64,000 nt of DNA from Streptomyces sp. NBC_01304. GTDB taxonomy: Bacteria; Actinomycetota; Actinomycetes; Streptomycetales; Streptomycetaceae. Under the pieces are notes generated by a model, which worked only from the letters and a program-made list of their open reading frames with translations, ran no database searches and was not told the DNA's origin. The stretch covers positions 5,828,001 to 5,892,000 of the forward strand of contig NZ_CP109055.1 in the NCBI RefSeq assembly GCF_035975855.1. The letters run 5' to 3'. Position numbers and translations under genes: made by a program. Below are positions 7,590-15,130 of the stretch, piece after piece. Each line of letters opens with the position of its first letter. Position 1 is the stretch's first letter.

Positions 7590-9137
7590 TCAGCCCCTCT
7601 CGCTTGTGCTGCGGACGGCGTCGACGACATCAACGGCCCGGTCGACGATCGACGGCATGCCGGAGGTGAAGAACAAGGTGCCTCCGGCGACATCCCCGAT
7701 CGCGTACAGCCGGCTGTCGGGACGTGCGTCGACGGTGACCCGGGAGGTGGCCGGCTCGACGCTCACCCCGCCCGCCCGGTGGTATTCGGCCTGCTCCGCT
7801 TGAGTCAGGGAGGTGAACACGCCGCGCGCGGCGTCCGGGATGCGGTGGGCCGGGGCGGAGACGGCGTTGATGACCCAGTCGGCCTCGGCGGAGCTGTCCG
7901 CGCCGAGCAGGAAGCCGCCGCCCTCGCGCGGCTTGACCGTGTGCAGGCCGCGTTCGATGTGCAGTTGGCCCCGGTCGGCCAGGTCGAGCAGGATGCGGGC
8001 GTTCTCCGGGGGCATGGGGCAGCAGAGCGACATGATGCCGCGGTAGAGGTTCTCGCGGATGTAGTCCTGCGCCGCCGGGTGCAGCCGGGGGAAGGCGTCC
8101 GGGCCGGTCGTGGGCACGGCTTCCTGCATGACGCGCATGCCGGTGTCGGGGTGGTCGAGCTGCTGGTGCTGGCGACGCAGCCGGGCCAGCGGCTCTTCGC
8201 GCTCGGCCGACATCAGCTCGTCGAAGGCCACCGCGGGGTCGGCGCCGTGCGCGTGCAGCTCTTCGGAGAGCAGGGCCGCCAACTGCTCAAGACCCAGGGT
8301 GCCGTTGGCATCGGCATCGGCGAGCGCATGGACCCGGGCCGGGGTGAAGTGGCGTATCTCGGGGTGCACCGGCCGCTGCCGGATCGCGGGGAGGCAGCCG
8401 TTGCGGGAGGCCATGACGATCGGCCCGGTGTGCCCGGCGCGGTGCAGGGAGACCACCGCGTCGACGGCGGCAAGACCGGTGCCGATGACCGCCACCGCCG
8501 CGTCGGCGGGGATGGGGGAGAGGGTGTCGGCCAGCGGATAGGGATCGGGCAGGAACCCCTCCTCACCGGCCAACTCGTAGTGGTCGGCGGGGATTCCGGG
8601 CCCGACGGCACAGATGACGCGACCGAACAGCCGGGTGTCCCCGCTGTCGTCGGTGATCTCCAGCAAGGGATTCAGATCCCGTACGCCGATGACCTGGCGG
8701 TGCACGACATTGACGGGCCTGCCGCGCAACGACAGGGAGGAGATGGCCTGTTCGGCGGTGTGCGCCAGATAGGAGCCGAAGACGTGCCGGGGCGGAAAGT
8801 GCCCGTCCTCGTCCCAACTGCCCTTCCCGTACGGGGATTGCGTGCGCTTGAGCCAGTCGGTGAACGCGCCCGGGTCGCCGGCGGTGGCCGACATCTCCGC
8901 GGGCAGGATGTTGACCAGGACGGAATCGGTGTCGCGCCGATAGGCACGCCCGCGCCACAGCCGGGCGGGGTCGGGCTCGAACACGACCACGCGGCCGCGG
9001 CCGGCTTCCGGCAGGCGGGCGAGCCGGTCGAGCACGGCCACGGCTGCCGCGCCGCCGCCGATGACGGCTATGTCATCGATCGCGTCCGGATCATTGATGT
9101 CACTCAGGTTGTTCATGTCATTCATGGGGTCGTCCAT
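7590..9137 (-). CDS. FAD/NAD(P)-binding oxidoreductase
   Basis: A protein of about 515 residues with an N-terminal dinucleotide fold (IAVIGGGAAAVAVLDRL, residues ~22-38), a second nucleotide-binding site (VAVIGTGLAAVDAVVSL, near 230) and a C-terminal YAIGDVAGG typical of flavin-dependent oxidoreductases. It resembles the FAD/NAD(P)-binding domain family that includes amino acid and hydroxylamine oxygenases (NAD_binding_9 type). The substrate is unknown. It ends 5 bp before melC1, so it is translated from the same message. The ATG at 9137 (MDDPMND) is chosen; an ATG four codons later is an alternative. Confidence 0.8.
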   Translation of the reverse strand: MDDPMNDMNNLSDINDPDAIDDIAVIGGGAAAVAVLDRLARLPEAGRGRVVVFEPDPARLWRGRAYRRDTDSVLVNILPAEMSATAGDPGAFTDWLKRTQSPYGKGSWDEDGHFPPRHVFGSYLAHTAEQAISSLSLRGRPVNVVHRQVIGVRDLNPLLEITDDSGDTRLFGRVICAVGPGIPADHYELAGEEGFLPDPYPLADTLSPIPADAAVAVIGTGLAAVDAVVSLHRAGHTGPIVMASRNGCLPAIRQRPVHPEIRHFTPARVHALADADANGTLGLEQLAALLSEELHAHGADPAVAFDELMSAEREEPLARLRRQHQQLDHPDTGMRVMQEAVPTTGPDAFPRLHPAAQDYIRENLYRGIMSLCCPMPPENARILLDLADRGQLHIERGLHTVKPREGGGFLLGADSSAEADWVINAVSAPAHRIPDAARGVFTSLTQAEQAEYHRAGGVSVEPATSRVTVDARPDSRLYAIGDVAGGTLFFTSGMPSIVDRAVDVVDAVRSTSERG

Positions 9138-9159
9138 GGGAGGTCTCTCTGGTCTCTCG

Positions 9160-10149
9160 TCAGACGTTCTGGAGTACGCGGGCGTCTTCCGGCCGCCTGC
9201 GCCGCCCCTTGACCACGGCGAGCGCCAGCAGGGCCAGGGCCACGACGGCCCACCCGAGGAGTACGGCGAGGGGCCCGCCGCTGCCCGTACCGGCGAAGGA
9301 GCCTTCGGCGCGGATGAACGAGCCCGCCGCACCCGGCGGCAGCAGCTGGCCGACGCGGCCGAGCGGGCCGGGCAGCAGGTCGGGGCCCGCGGCGATGCCG
9401 GAAAGGGGATTGCCGACCAGGAACATGACGACTGCTCCCACGGCGATCCCGCCGGGTCCCACCAGGGCGCCGAGCCCGGTGATGAAGCCCGCCATGCCCA
9501 GCTCCAGAAGGAAGATGGCGGCGGCGTTGGTCAGGAAGGAGCCGGGCAGCACGTCGGAGACGACGGTCAGCATCAGCGAGCTCAGCAGCCCGGAGACCGC
9601 GGCGAACGCGACGACTCCGATCAGCCGCAGCCGGGCCTCGGACACCTTGAGGACGAGCAGCAGCGCGATGATCACCGCGGTGACGATCAGCGGGAAGAAG
9701 CCCATGGTCATGCCGGAGCCGTGCGGATCGCTGCCGCTGACGGGTACGGCCTCCTCGATGAGCTGCGAGGTTCCGGTCAGCTCGGCCAGCTGCCCGGACA
9801 GCGCGGCGGCGACCGCCGGGGAGGCGGCCGAGGCCACCTTCAGGCGCCAGCCGTGACCGGCGGAGTCGTCCTGGACGAAGGCGCCGTAGACCTCGCGGTC
9901 GCGCAGCATTTCCGCGGCCTCGTCGACGTCTTTGACGTGACGGGTGTCGAAGTCGCCGCCGTTGGCCGTGAGCAGCGAGTCGAGCTGCTTCTGCTGCGTA
10001 CTGCCGGCGACGACCGCGACGGGCACATGGGTGGGCTCCGAACGCGAGGCCGTCCAGGAGAACCAGCCGCCGACGACGAACTGGACCAGGGCGACGATGA
10101 CGACGGCCTTGGCCATCTCGCGCTTGGCGGAAGTGGGTTGGGCGCTCAT
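9160..10149 (-). CDS. DUF3533 / ABC-2-permease-like membrane protein
   Basis: A 329-residue membrane protein with one N-terminal transmembrane segment (VVIVALVQFVVGGWF), an extracytoplasmic region of about 120 residues, then five or six more segments. This layout matches the DUF3533/YhgE-Pip and ABC-2 permease-like proteins. No ATPase is encoded nearby on this strand, so it is not an obvious ABC transporter. The start at 10149 has GAGAGGG about 8 bp upstream. It lies between the aldolase and the flavoprotein in the tyrosinase operon; export of a pathway product is a guess from context. Confidence 0.68.
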   Translation of the reverse strand: MSAQPTSAKREMAKAVVIVALVQFVVGGWFSWTASRSEPTHVPVAVVAGSTQQKQLDSLLTANGGDFDTRHVKDVDEAAEMLRDREVYGAFVQDDSAGHGWRLKVASAASPAVAAALSGQLAELTGTSQLIEEAVPVSGSDPHGSGMTMGFFPLIVTAVIIALLLVLKVSEARLRLIGVVAFAAVSGLLSSLMLTVVSDVLPGSFLTNAAAIFLLELGMAGFITGLGALVGPGGIAVGAVVMFLVGNPLSGIAAGPDLLPGPLGRVGQLLPPGAAGSFIRAEGSFAGTGSGGPLAVLLGWAVVALALLALAVVKGRRRRPEDARVLQNV

Positions 10150-10174
10150 GACGAACCCTCTCGCCTCTCCTGTC

Positions 10175-10969
10175 TCACTGCTCTTCGAGCAGTTCGGGCT
10201 GCTCGGCGGTGATCTCGTCCCACATGATCTGGAAGCTGAAGCGGCCGAGCTGGTCGTCGCCGAACCCGTCACGGGCGGCCAGCGCCTGCTCGTGGGTCAT
10301 GGGCTTCGGGGTGCCCGCGGCGAGCGCGGCGAGCTGGACCTGGGCGCACGCCTCGTAGGTGAAGAACCAGTGCACGGCCTCCTCGATGCTGCCGCCGACC
10401 GTGAGCAGACCGTGGTGGCGAAGGAGCAGGGCCCGCTTGTCACCGAGCCGGCGGGCGATCTCCTCGCCGTGCTCGATCGCGATGGCCGGGCCGTCGTAGT
10501 CGCCGTACAGGACCTGGTTCTCGTAGAACGCGCAGGACTCCTGGTCGAGCGGTTCGAGCAGGCGCTCCAGGGAGCCGAGGGCGCGGGCGTGGACGGTGTG
10601 ACCGTGTGCGATGGCGTCCGCCTCGGGCCGCTCGTGGATCTTGGAGTGGATGGTGAAGGCGGACGGATTGACCTTCCCCGTCCCCTCGACCACACGGCCG
10701 GTGGCGTCCACGCAGATCAGGTCCCTGACCTTGACCTGGTTGAAGGAGAGCCCGAAGGGGTTCACCCAGAACCGGTCGAGGTGCTCGGGGTCCCGCACGG
10801 AGATGTGGCCGGATATCCCCTCGGCGTACCCCGCCTTGCCGAACAGCCGCATCGCGGCGGCAAGCCGCTGCTTGCGGTGGCGCCGCTCGTCGTCGGCGGA
10901 GGCGAACACGGCATCGTCCGGGATGGGCAGGCCGGTCGCGGTGTCGGCCAGAAAGCTCTCGGTTGTCAC
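10175..10969 (-). CDS. class II aldolase/adducin family protein
   Basis: A 264-residue protein of the fuculose-phosphate aldolase/adducin fold. GISGHISVRDPEHLDRFWVNP near residue 50 and the metal-binding HGHTVHARAL near residue 120, followed by LLLRHHGLL, fit the family's zinc site. Members split sugar phosphates, decarboxylate aromatic acids or act as dehydratases; I cannot tell which applies. It is the first gene of the leftward tyrosinase operon (GTG at 10969, with GAGAGAG upstream). An aromatic decarboxylase-type role would suit a phenol pathway but is inference. Confidence 0.83.
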   Translation of the reverse strand: MTTESFLADTATGLPIPDDAVFASADDERRHRKQRLAAAMRLFGKAGYAEGISGHISVRDPEHLDRFWVNPFGLSFNQVKVRDLICVDATGRVVEGTGKVNPSAFTIHSKIHERPEADAIAHGHTVHARALGSLERLLEPLDQESCAFYENQVLYGDYDGPAIAIEHGEEIARRLGDKRALLLRHHGLLTVGGSIEEAVHWFFTYEACAQVQLAALAAGTPKPMTHEQALAARDGFGDDQLGRFSFQIMWDEITAEQPELLEEQ

Positions 10970-11100
10970 TGCGGTCTCTCTCGTAGTCCAGGCTGCGAGC
11001 GCCGTCCGTGCGGCGCCCGACTCGTAGTGAGCCTGGCTCGACCAATCGCCAACAGAGGCCGAAATTTGCCCATTTCGGACTTCATCAACCTGCATTGCCA

Positions 11101-11124
11101 ATTTGTGCAGCAGGCTGCACAAAT
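11101..11124. promoter_or_regulatory. perfect 24-bp palindrome upstream of the tyrosinase operon
   Basis: ATTTGTGCAGC and GCTGCACAAAT are perfect 11-bp inverted arms around AG, in the 282-bp spacer between the aldolase start and the divergent FG-GAP gene. The low-GC, symmetrical sequence is a strong operator candidate. No regulator gene lies in the operon. Nothing else in this spacer looks coding. Confidence 0.6.
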
Positions 11125-11251
11125 GAGATGCGCGGAGCGGCCCGGAGCAGGGCGCTCCCGTACAACCATTCGGTTCTGCTGTGTGTCGTGTTCTCACTGG
11201 TCCCGCAGCAGTGAGATGGGGCCGGTTCGCCCACAGGTAAAGAAAGGCACC

Positions 11252-12670
11252 ATGCGCTATCTCTCCCGCACTGCCCCTGCTCTTGCCGCGGCCGCCATCG
11301 CCGCCGGGCTGCTCGCCGCGGCACCCGCCCATGCCGCACCTTCCGCCGTCCCCAGCGGCCAGAGCGACGTGAACGGTGACGGCTACGGCGACCTCGTCAC
11401 CGCCTCGGAGGCCACGGTGTCGGGCGTCAAGGGCGCCGGCGCGGTCGTCGTGAACACCGGCTCGGCCGACGGCATATCGGCCGGACGTACGCAGATCGTC
11501 TCGCAGAACTCGGCCGGGGTGCCGGGCGCCGCGGAGGCGGACGACCGGTTCGGCTCGGCGCTCGCCACCGGCGACCTGAACGGCGACGGCTACACCGACG
11601 TCGTCACCGGCACCGCGCTGGAAGATGTCGACGGCGACGCGGACGGCGGCACCGTCGCCGTCCTGTGGGGTTCGACGTCCGGACTCAGCGGCGGCACCAC
11701 CCTCCCCGACCCGGCACCCGCCGCCCACGACGAGTTCGGCAACGCCCTCGCCGTCGGTGACTTCGACGGCGACGGGCACCCCGAGCTGGCCGTCGGCACC
11801 AGCGACAACAACGTATGGATCTTCAGCGGTGTCGCGAAGTCGGGCGCCGCGTCCCACCGTCAGCTGAGCACCGCCATCGTCCCGGACGGCACGGACTACT
11901 ACCGCTCCCTGACGGCCGGGGACTTCGACGGCAACGGCGCGGACGACCTCGTCGTCGGCGGCCGCTACGAGGGGGACGGCGAGTTCGGCGGCGCCGCTCT
12001 CGTCCACCCGGGGGCGGGCGACGCGTACACGGTCCTGCGCGGCGACGCGCACGTGGCCGCCACGGGCGACTTCGACAACGACGGCCGCGACGACCTGCTC
12101 CTCGGCTCCCCCGACAACAACGCGGTCACGGCCTACGCGGGCGGCGCCGAGGGCCTTCGCGCCGCCGCGCGGCGCATGCTCACCCAGGACAGCCCGGGCG
12201 TCCCCGGCGCCACCGAGTCCTCGGACTTCTTCGGAGAAGGCGTCACGGCGGGCGACATGGACGGCGACGGATACGACGACGTCGCCGTGGGCGCCGAGTT
12301 CGAGACCGTCGGTTCGGTGGCCAACGCCGGCTCGGTCACCATCCTGCGCGGCTCGGCCGACGGGCTCACCGGCACCGGATCGAAGGTCGTGCACCAGGAC
12401 ACCGAGGGCGTGCCGGGCGCGAACGAGGCGTACGACCGCTTCGGATCCGCCACCCACCTCGCCGACACCAACCGCGACGGCCACGCCGACCTGGCAGTCG
12501 GCGCCCCGATGGAGAACACGAGCAACGGCGCGGTGTGGAGCCTGCGCGGCTCCGCCGACGTCGTGACCACCACCCACGCGGTCAGCTTCTCGGCGGCCAC
12601 CGCGGGCCTGTCGCAGGACCCGTACCAGTACTTCGGCCGGTCCATGCCGACCAGCGCGCACGGATCCTGA
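11252..12670 (+). CDS. secreted FG-GAP (integrin-like beta-propeller) protein
   Basis: A 472-residue protein with a Sec signal (MRYLSRTAPALAAAAIAAGL, cleavage after AHA near residue 29). About seven FG-GAP blades follow, each with a calcium-loop consensus such as DVNGDGYGDLV, DLNGDGYTDVV, DFDGDGHPELA, DFDNDGRDDLLLG and DMDGDGYDDVAVGA, so a seven-bladed propeller is likely. Streptomyces secrete many such proteins of unknown role. GAAAGG lies about 8 bp before the ATG. It is divergent from the tyrosinase operon and is followed by a perfect 20-bp hairpin. Confidence 0.9.
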   Translation: MRYLSRTAPALAAAAIAAGLLAAAPAHAAPSAVPSGQSDVNGDGYGDLVTASEATVSGVKGAGAVVVNTGSADGISAGRTQIVSQNSAGVPGAAEADDRFGSALATGDLNGDGYTDVVTGTALEDVDGDADGGTVAVLWGSTSGLSGGTTLPDPAPAAHDEFGNALAVGDFDGDGHPELAVGTSDNNVWIFSGVAKSGAASHRQLSTAIVPDGTDYYRSLTAGDFDGNGADDLVVGGRYEGDGEFGGAALVHPGAGDAYTVLRGDAHVAATGDFDNDGRDDLLLGSPDNNAVTAYAGGAEGLRAAARRMLTQDSPGVPGATESSDFFGEGVTAGDMDGDGYDDVAVGAEFETVGSVANAGSVTILRGSADGLTGTGSKVVHQDTEGVPGANEAYDRFGSATHLADTNRDGHADLAVGAPMENTSNGAVWSLRGSADVVTTTHAVSFSAATAGLSQDPYQYFGRSMPTSAHGS

Positions 12671-12680
12671 GCACTCGGCC

Positions 12681-12724
12681 AACGTCGAAGGGCCCCACTG
12701 CGAACAGTGGGGCCCTTCGACGTT
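12681..12724. terminator. perfect 20-bp stem terminator overlapping attL
   Basis: The arms 12681-12700 and 12705-12724 pair perfectly around CGAA. The right arm ends with CCTTCGACGTT, shared with the attR-side hairpin. It probably served as the original 3' terminator of tRNA-Ser before integration, and now serves the FG-GAP gene. Confidence 0.78.
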
Positions 12725-12798
12725 AGTGCCCGGTGAGGCACTGGCGGAGGATACGAGATTCGAACTCGTGAGGGGTTGCCCCCAACACGCTTTCCAAG
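12714..12798. repeat. attL: 85-bp direct repeat with a tRNA-Ser 3' fragment
   Basis: Positions 12714-12798 are identical to 28006-28090. The repeat carries the leftward 3' half of tRNA-Ser from the anticodon loop to CCA (12742-12798), then 28 bp of tRNA downstream sequence. Identity stops right after TTTCCAAG, within the anticodon arm. The 5' half of the tRNA is absent here, so this copy is a remnant. Confidence 0.9.
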
Positions 12799-12832
12799 TC
12801 TGTTGGTGCAGGTCAGGGCACAATTCAGCTGT

Positions 12833-12935
12833 GTTCACCTGCGTTCAAGCCGGTTCTGCGGAGCCCTCGCGACCCCTACCTGAACGGTCATGAACGGCGG
12901 CGTACGGAGCTGAATGAGACGGAAACTGAGACGGA
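12833..12935. promoter_or_regulatory. candidate recombinase arm-type sites near attL
   Basis: GTTCA occurs at 12833 and 12843 (10 bp apart), and inverted TGAACGG at 12881 and 12891 (10 bp apart). At 12915-12935 two TGAGACGGA units are separated by AAC; the same 21-bp string lies next to attR at 27884-27904. Phased repeats near both ends suggest Int or Xis arm sites. Confidence 0.5.
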
Positions 12936-13001
12936 GTGAGTCAGCGCAGCTTGCTCCACGAACCGCCTGACGCTACGGCCTGGAACCCTCAGAATGCAGC
13001 A

Positions 13002-13559
13002 ATGGATCAGGGGATCGCAGGAGTGGTCGCGGGAATCGCTGGACTCGTCGGAGCTGGCATCGGAGGTCTAGCTACCGCGTATGGGGCTCGCGTTGGCGCT
13101 CAGAAGACGATCGAAGCAGCGCAGGCACAAGTCAGCCACCAGTCAGCAGCGGAACACACGCATTGGGTCCGTGAGCAACGCACGCAGCTCTGTAGCGAAC
13201 TTGCTCGACGGCATGCGTCGTTCGCCTTCGAGCTCTACAAGAACGGGGCCGGACTCACCGCTGGGCAGCAGTTATCCCGGGATGTTCGGGAGGATCTTAT
13301 GGCGCGGCATCTTGAGATCGCGGAGATAGCGTGGACCTTGCAGCTATGGGGTCCCACCGGCCTATCGTTGGCGACTTCGACTCTGTCGGCGACAGGGAGC
13401 AGGGTACTCACGTCGGCAATCTCCTGGTCTGAGGCCGTCCGGGCAGAGGGCGACATACCTGCGTGTGCGCAGTCCTACCAAGCAGCCCGAGATGCTGATG
13501 CGGCGGCTAGGAGCTCCTTCACGCGGGAAGCGCGCAAGCTCTTGAGCCTGCCGGATTGA
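13002..13559 (+). CDS. hypothetical protein, Gly-rich membrane-anchor type
   Basis: A protein of about 185 residues with an N-terminal hydrophobic Gly/Ala-rich segment (GIAGVVAGIAGLVGAGIGGL) followed by a predicted coiled helix (GAQKTIEAAQAQVSH) and a helical remainder. I recognise no family with a known function. The ATG at 13002 is preferred, but GTG 12936 would add 22 residues and overlap the arm-type repeat. It is the first gene inside the element after attL, a position that often holds cargo or entry-exclusion genes; no role is assigned. Confidence 0.55.
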   Translation: MDQGIAGVVAGIAGLVGAGIGGLATAYGARVGAQKTIEAAQAQVSHQSAAEHTHWVREQRTQLCSELARRHASFAFELYKNGAGLTAGQQLSRDVREDLMARHLEIAEIAWTLQLWGPTGLSLATSTLSATGSRVLTSAISWSEAVRAEGDIPACAQSYQAARDADAAARSSFTREARKLLSLPD

Positions 13560-13640
13560 ACCGTGCCACCGACTGAGATAGCCCCACGGGATCGTGGGAC
13601 TCTTGGCAGCGAGCAACGGAGAGACACGAGAGGAGCTCAA

Positions 13641-14087
13641 GTGTCGGAGGCCAGTCCGCGCGGAACCTACCTGGTGATCTCGGAGGCCCTTCGGAAGGGA
13701 ATCGAAGAGGGCGAGATCGTCGACGATCTGCCGTCCGAGGCTGACCTTGTACGTACGCACGGGGTCGCGCGCAACACAATTCGCCGGGCTCTCAAGGCCC
13801 TGGAAACCGAAGGTGTCCTTGAGTCCGCCCCTGGGGTGGGGTGGCGGGTCTCTCGGGGTGGTGACCGGCGCCCGCTCGTGGATCGCATGATTGCGGTGAT
13901 CGAAGAGGACTCGCTCGTGATCGGGGATACGTATCCGTCCGAGGCCAAGCTCTGCGAGCGGTTCGGTGTATCCCGTACTGCCGTGCGGCGCGGCCTTGCC
14001 CAGATGGAGGGAACTGGCCTGCTAGCCACCGTCCATGGCAAGGGGCGCACCGTTCGCGCTCTCCCGGTTTCCAGCGGTCGGCCGTAG
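13641..14087 (+). CDS. GntR-family regulator with two tandem winged helices
   Basis: A 148-residue protein built from two GntR-type winged helices: residues ~8-72 (GEIVDDLPSEADLVRTHGVA, then NTIRRALKALETEGVL) and ~80-143 (YPSEAKLCERFGV, then TAVRRGLAQMEGTGLL). No effector domain is present, so it is unlike full-length GntR repressors such as pSAM2 KorSA. GAGAGGAG lies 5 bp before the GTG at 13641. It is followed by the HD gene, with only 11 bp between. It probably represses transfer or replication promoters of the element. Confidence 0.82.
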   Translation: MSEASPRGTYLVISEALRKGIEEGEIVDDLPSEADLVRTHGVARNTIRRALKALETEGVLESAPGVGWRVSRGGDRRPLVDRMIAVIEEDSLVIGDTYPSEAKLCERFGVSRTAVRRGLAQMEGTGLLATVHGKGRTVRALPVSSGRP

Positions 14088-14098
14088 CCTTGGCCGCC

Positions 14099-14647
14099 AT
14101 GGGACTGACTGAGTGGGCGTACGCGCTTTCCGAATCACTTCTGGCCGAACCCCTGCCGCGTAGGTGGTCGCACTCTCTCGGGGTCGCCAAGCGCGCCCGC
14201 GCCCTGGGGCCGATCCTCGGGGACGATGCGGAGCTGCTCGAAGTAGCCGCGGTCTTGCACGACATCGGTTACTCGCCCGCGATCGCGACCACCGGCTTTC
14301 ATCCGCTCGATGGGGCCCGATTCCTCCGCGACCAGGAGGGGGCAGACGAGCGGGTCATCCGCCTCGTGGCCCATCACTCCTGTGCCCTGCTCGAAGCTGA
14401 GGAACGTGGTCTCCGGTCGGAGTTGGAGAGCGAGTTCGAGCTTGAGCGCCCGGAGCTGGTCGACGCGCTGTTGTTCTGCGACATGACGACCACGCCGAAC
14501 GGCGGGCATACCACGCCGGCCGAACGGCTCGACGAGATCGTGCAGCGATATGGGCCGGACACCATCGTCGGCCGGTTCATCCAACGTGCGGCACCGGAGA
14601 TTCACGCTGCCGCACAGCGAGTGGAGGACCGACTAGCTCACGCGTGA
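14099..14647 (+). CDS. HD-domain phosphohydrolase-like protein
   Basis: A 182-residue protein with an HD-domain signature: His25 (WSHSLGVAKRA), the His54-Asp55 doublet (AAVLHDIGYSP), the His92-His93 pair (LVAHHSCA), and an Asp near residue 131 (LLFCDMTTTP). HD proteins hydrolyse nucleotides or phosphoesters using bound metal. The natural substrate is unknown. It starts just after the GntR gene (ATG 14099; TTG 14090 is possible) and is probably translated with it. Together with the Nudix gene opposite it forms a nucleotide-processing pair common in these elements. Confidence 0.78.
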   Translation: MGLTEWAYALSESLLAEPLPRRWSHSLGVAKRARALGPILGDDAELLEVAAVLHDIGYSPAIATTGFHPLDGARFLRDQEGADERVIRLVAHHSCALLEAEERGLRSELESEFELERPELVDALLFCDMTTTPNGGHTTPAERLDEIVQRYGPDTIVGRFIQRAAPEIHAAAQRVEDRLAHA

Positions 14648-14656
14648 TCTGCGCTC

Positions 14657-15130
14657 TCAGCCGATGTACGGCTCCTGGCGTGAGCTGTCCAAGCCATGCT
14701 CAATGCGCAGCCGCATCGACGGGTGAATGTCGAGGCCATCGAGGTCCGCTGGATTGATCCAGCGGACCTCCTTTGACTCGCTGCTTGTCTGCAGTGAGCC
14801 ACCCGTGGGGTGGGCTCGGAAGCAGATGGAGAACTGCTGACGCACCTCTCCGTCGTCGTACGCCATGACGTGCTGGGGGTCGGTGTAGAGCCCCACGATG
14901 TTGTCGATGTCGACGGCAATACCCGTCTCTTCCATCACCTCGCGGACGACCGTGTCACCGACGCTCTCGCCGATGTCGTGACCACCTCCAGGCAGTGCCC
15001 ACAGGTCGTTGTCGGTCTTGTGGATAAGCAGGACCCTTCCGGCGTCGTCGCAGACCACTGCAGTGACCGAGGGAACGACAGAGTTGGCCTTGGGGGCGTT
15101 GAGGTCTCGGTAGTAGTCGATTCGGCTCAT
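14657..15130 (-). CDS. Nudix hydrolase (candidate Pif-like factor)
   Basis: A 157-residue protein with a complete Nudix box: GGHDIGE, seven residues, then REVMEETGI, so the metal and pyrophosphate site looks intact. It would cleave nucleoside diphosphates linked to another group. In the AICE pSAM2 the immunity factor Pif carries a Nudix motif and blocks redundant transfer between donors, so conjugal immunity is a reasonable proposal by context. The ATG at 15130 overlaps the stop of the XRE gene upstream (ATGA), so the two are translationally coupled. Confidence 0.85.
   Translation of the reverse strand: MSRIDYYRDLNAPKANSVVPSVTAVVCDDAGRVLLIHKTDNDLWALPGGGHDIGESVGDTVVREVMEETGIAVDIDNIVGLYTDPQHVMAYDDGEVRQQFSICFRAHPTGGSLQTSSESKEVRWINPADLDGLDIHPSMRLRIEHGLDSSRQEPYIG

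Noticed and set aside
9944..11251. Extension of the FG-GAP frame upstream to 9944 and of the aldolase frame to 12838
   Set aside because: Open frames continue by GC bias, but signal peptide, ribosome sites and family boundaries place the starts at 11252 and 10969.
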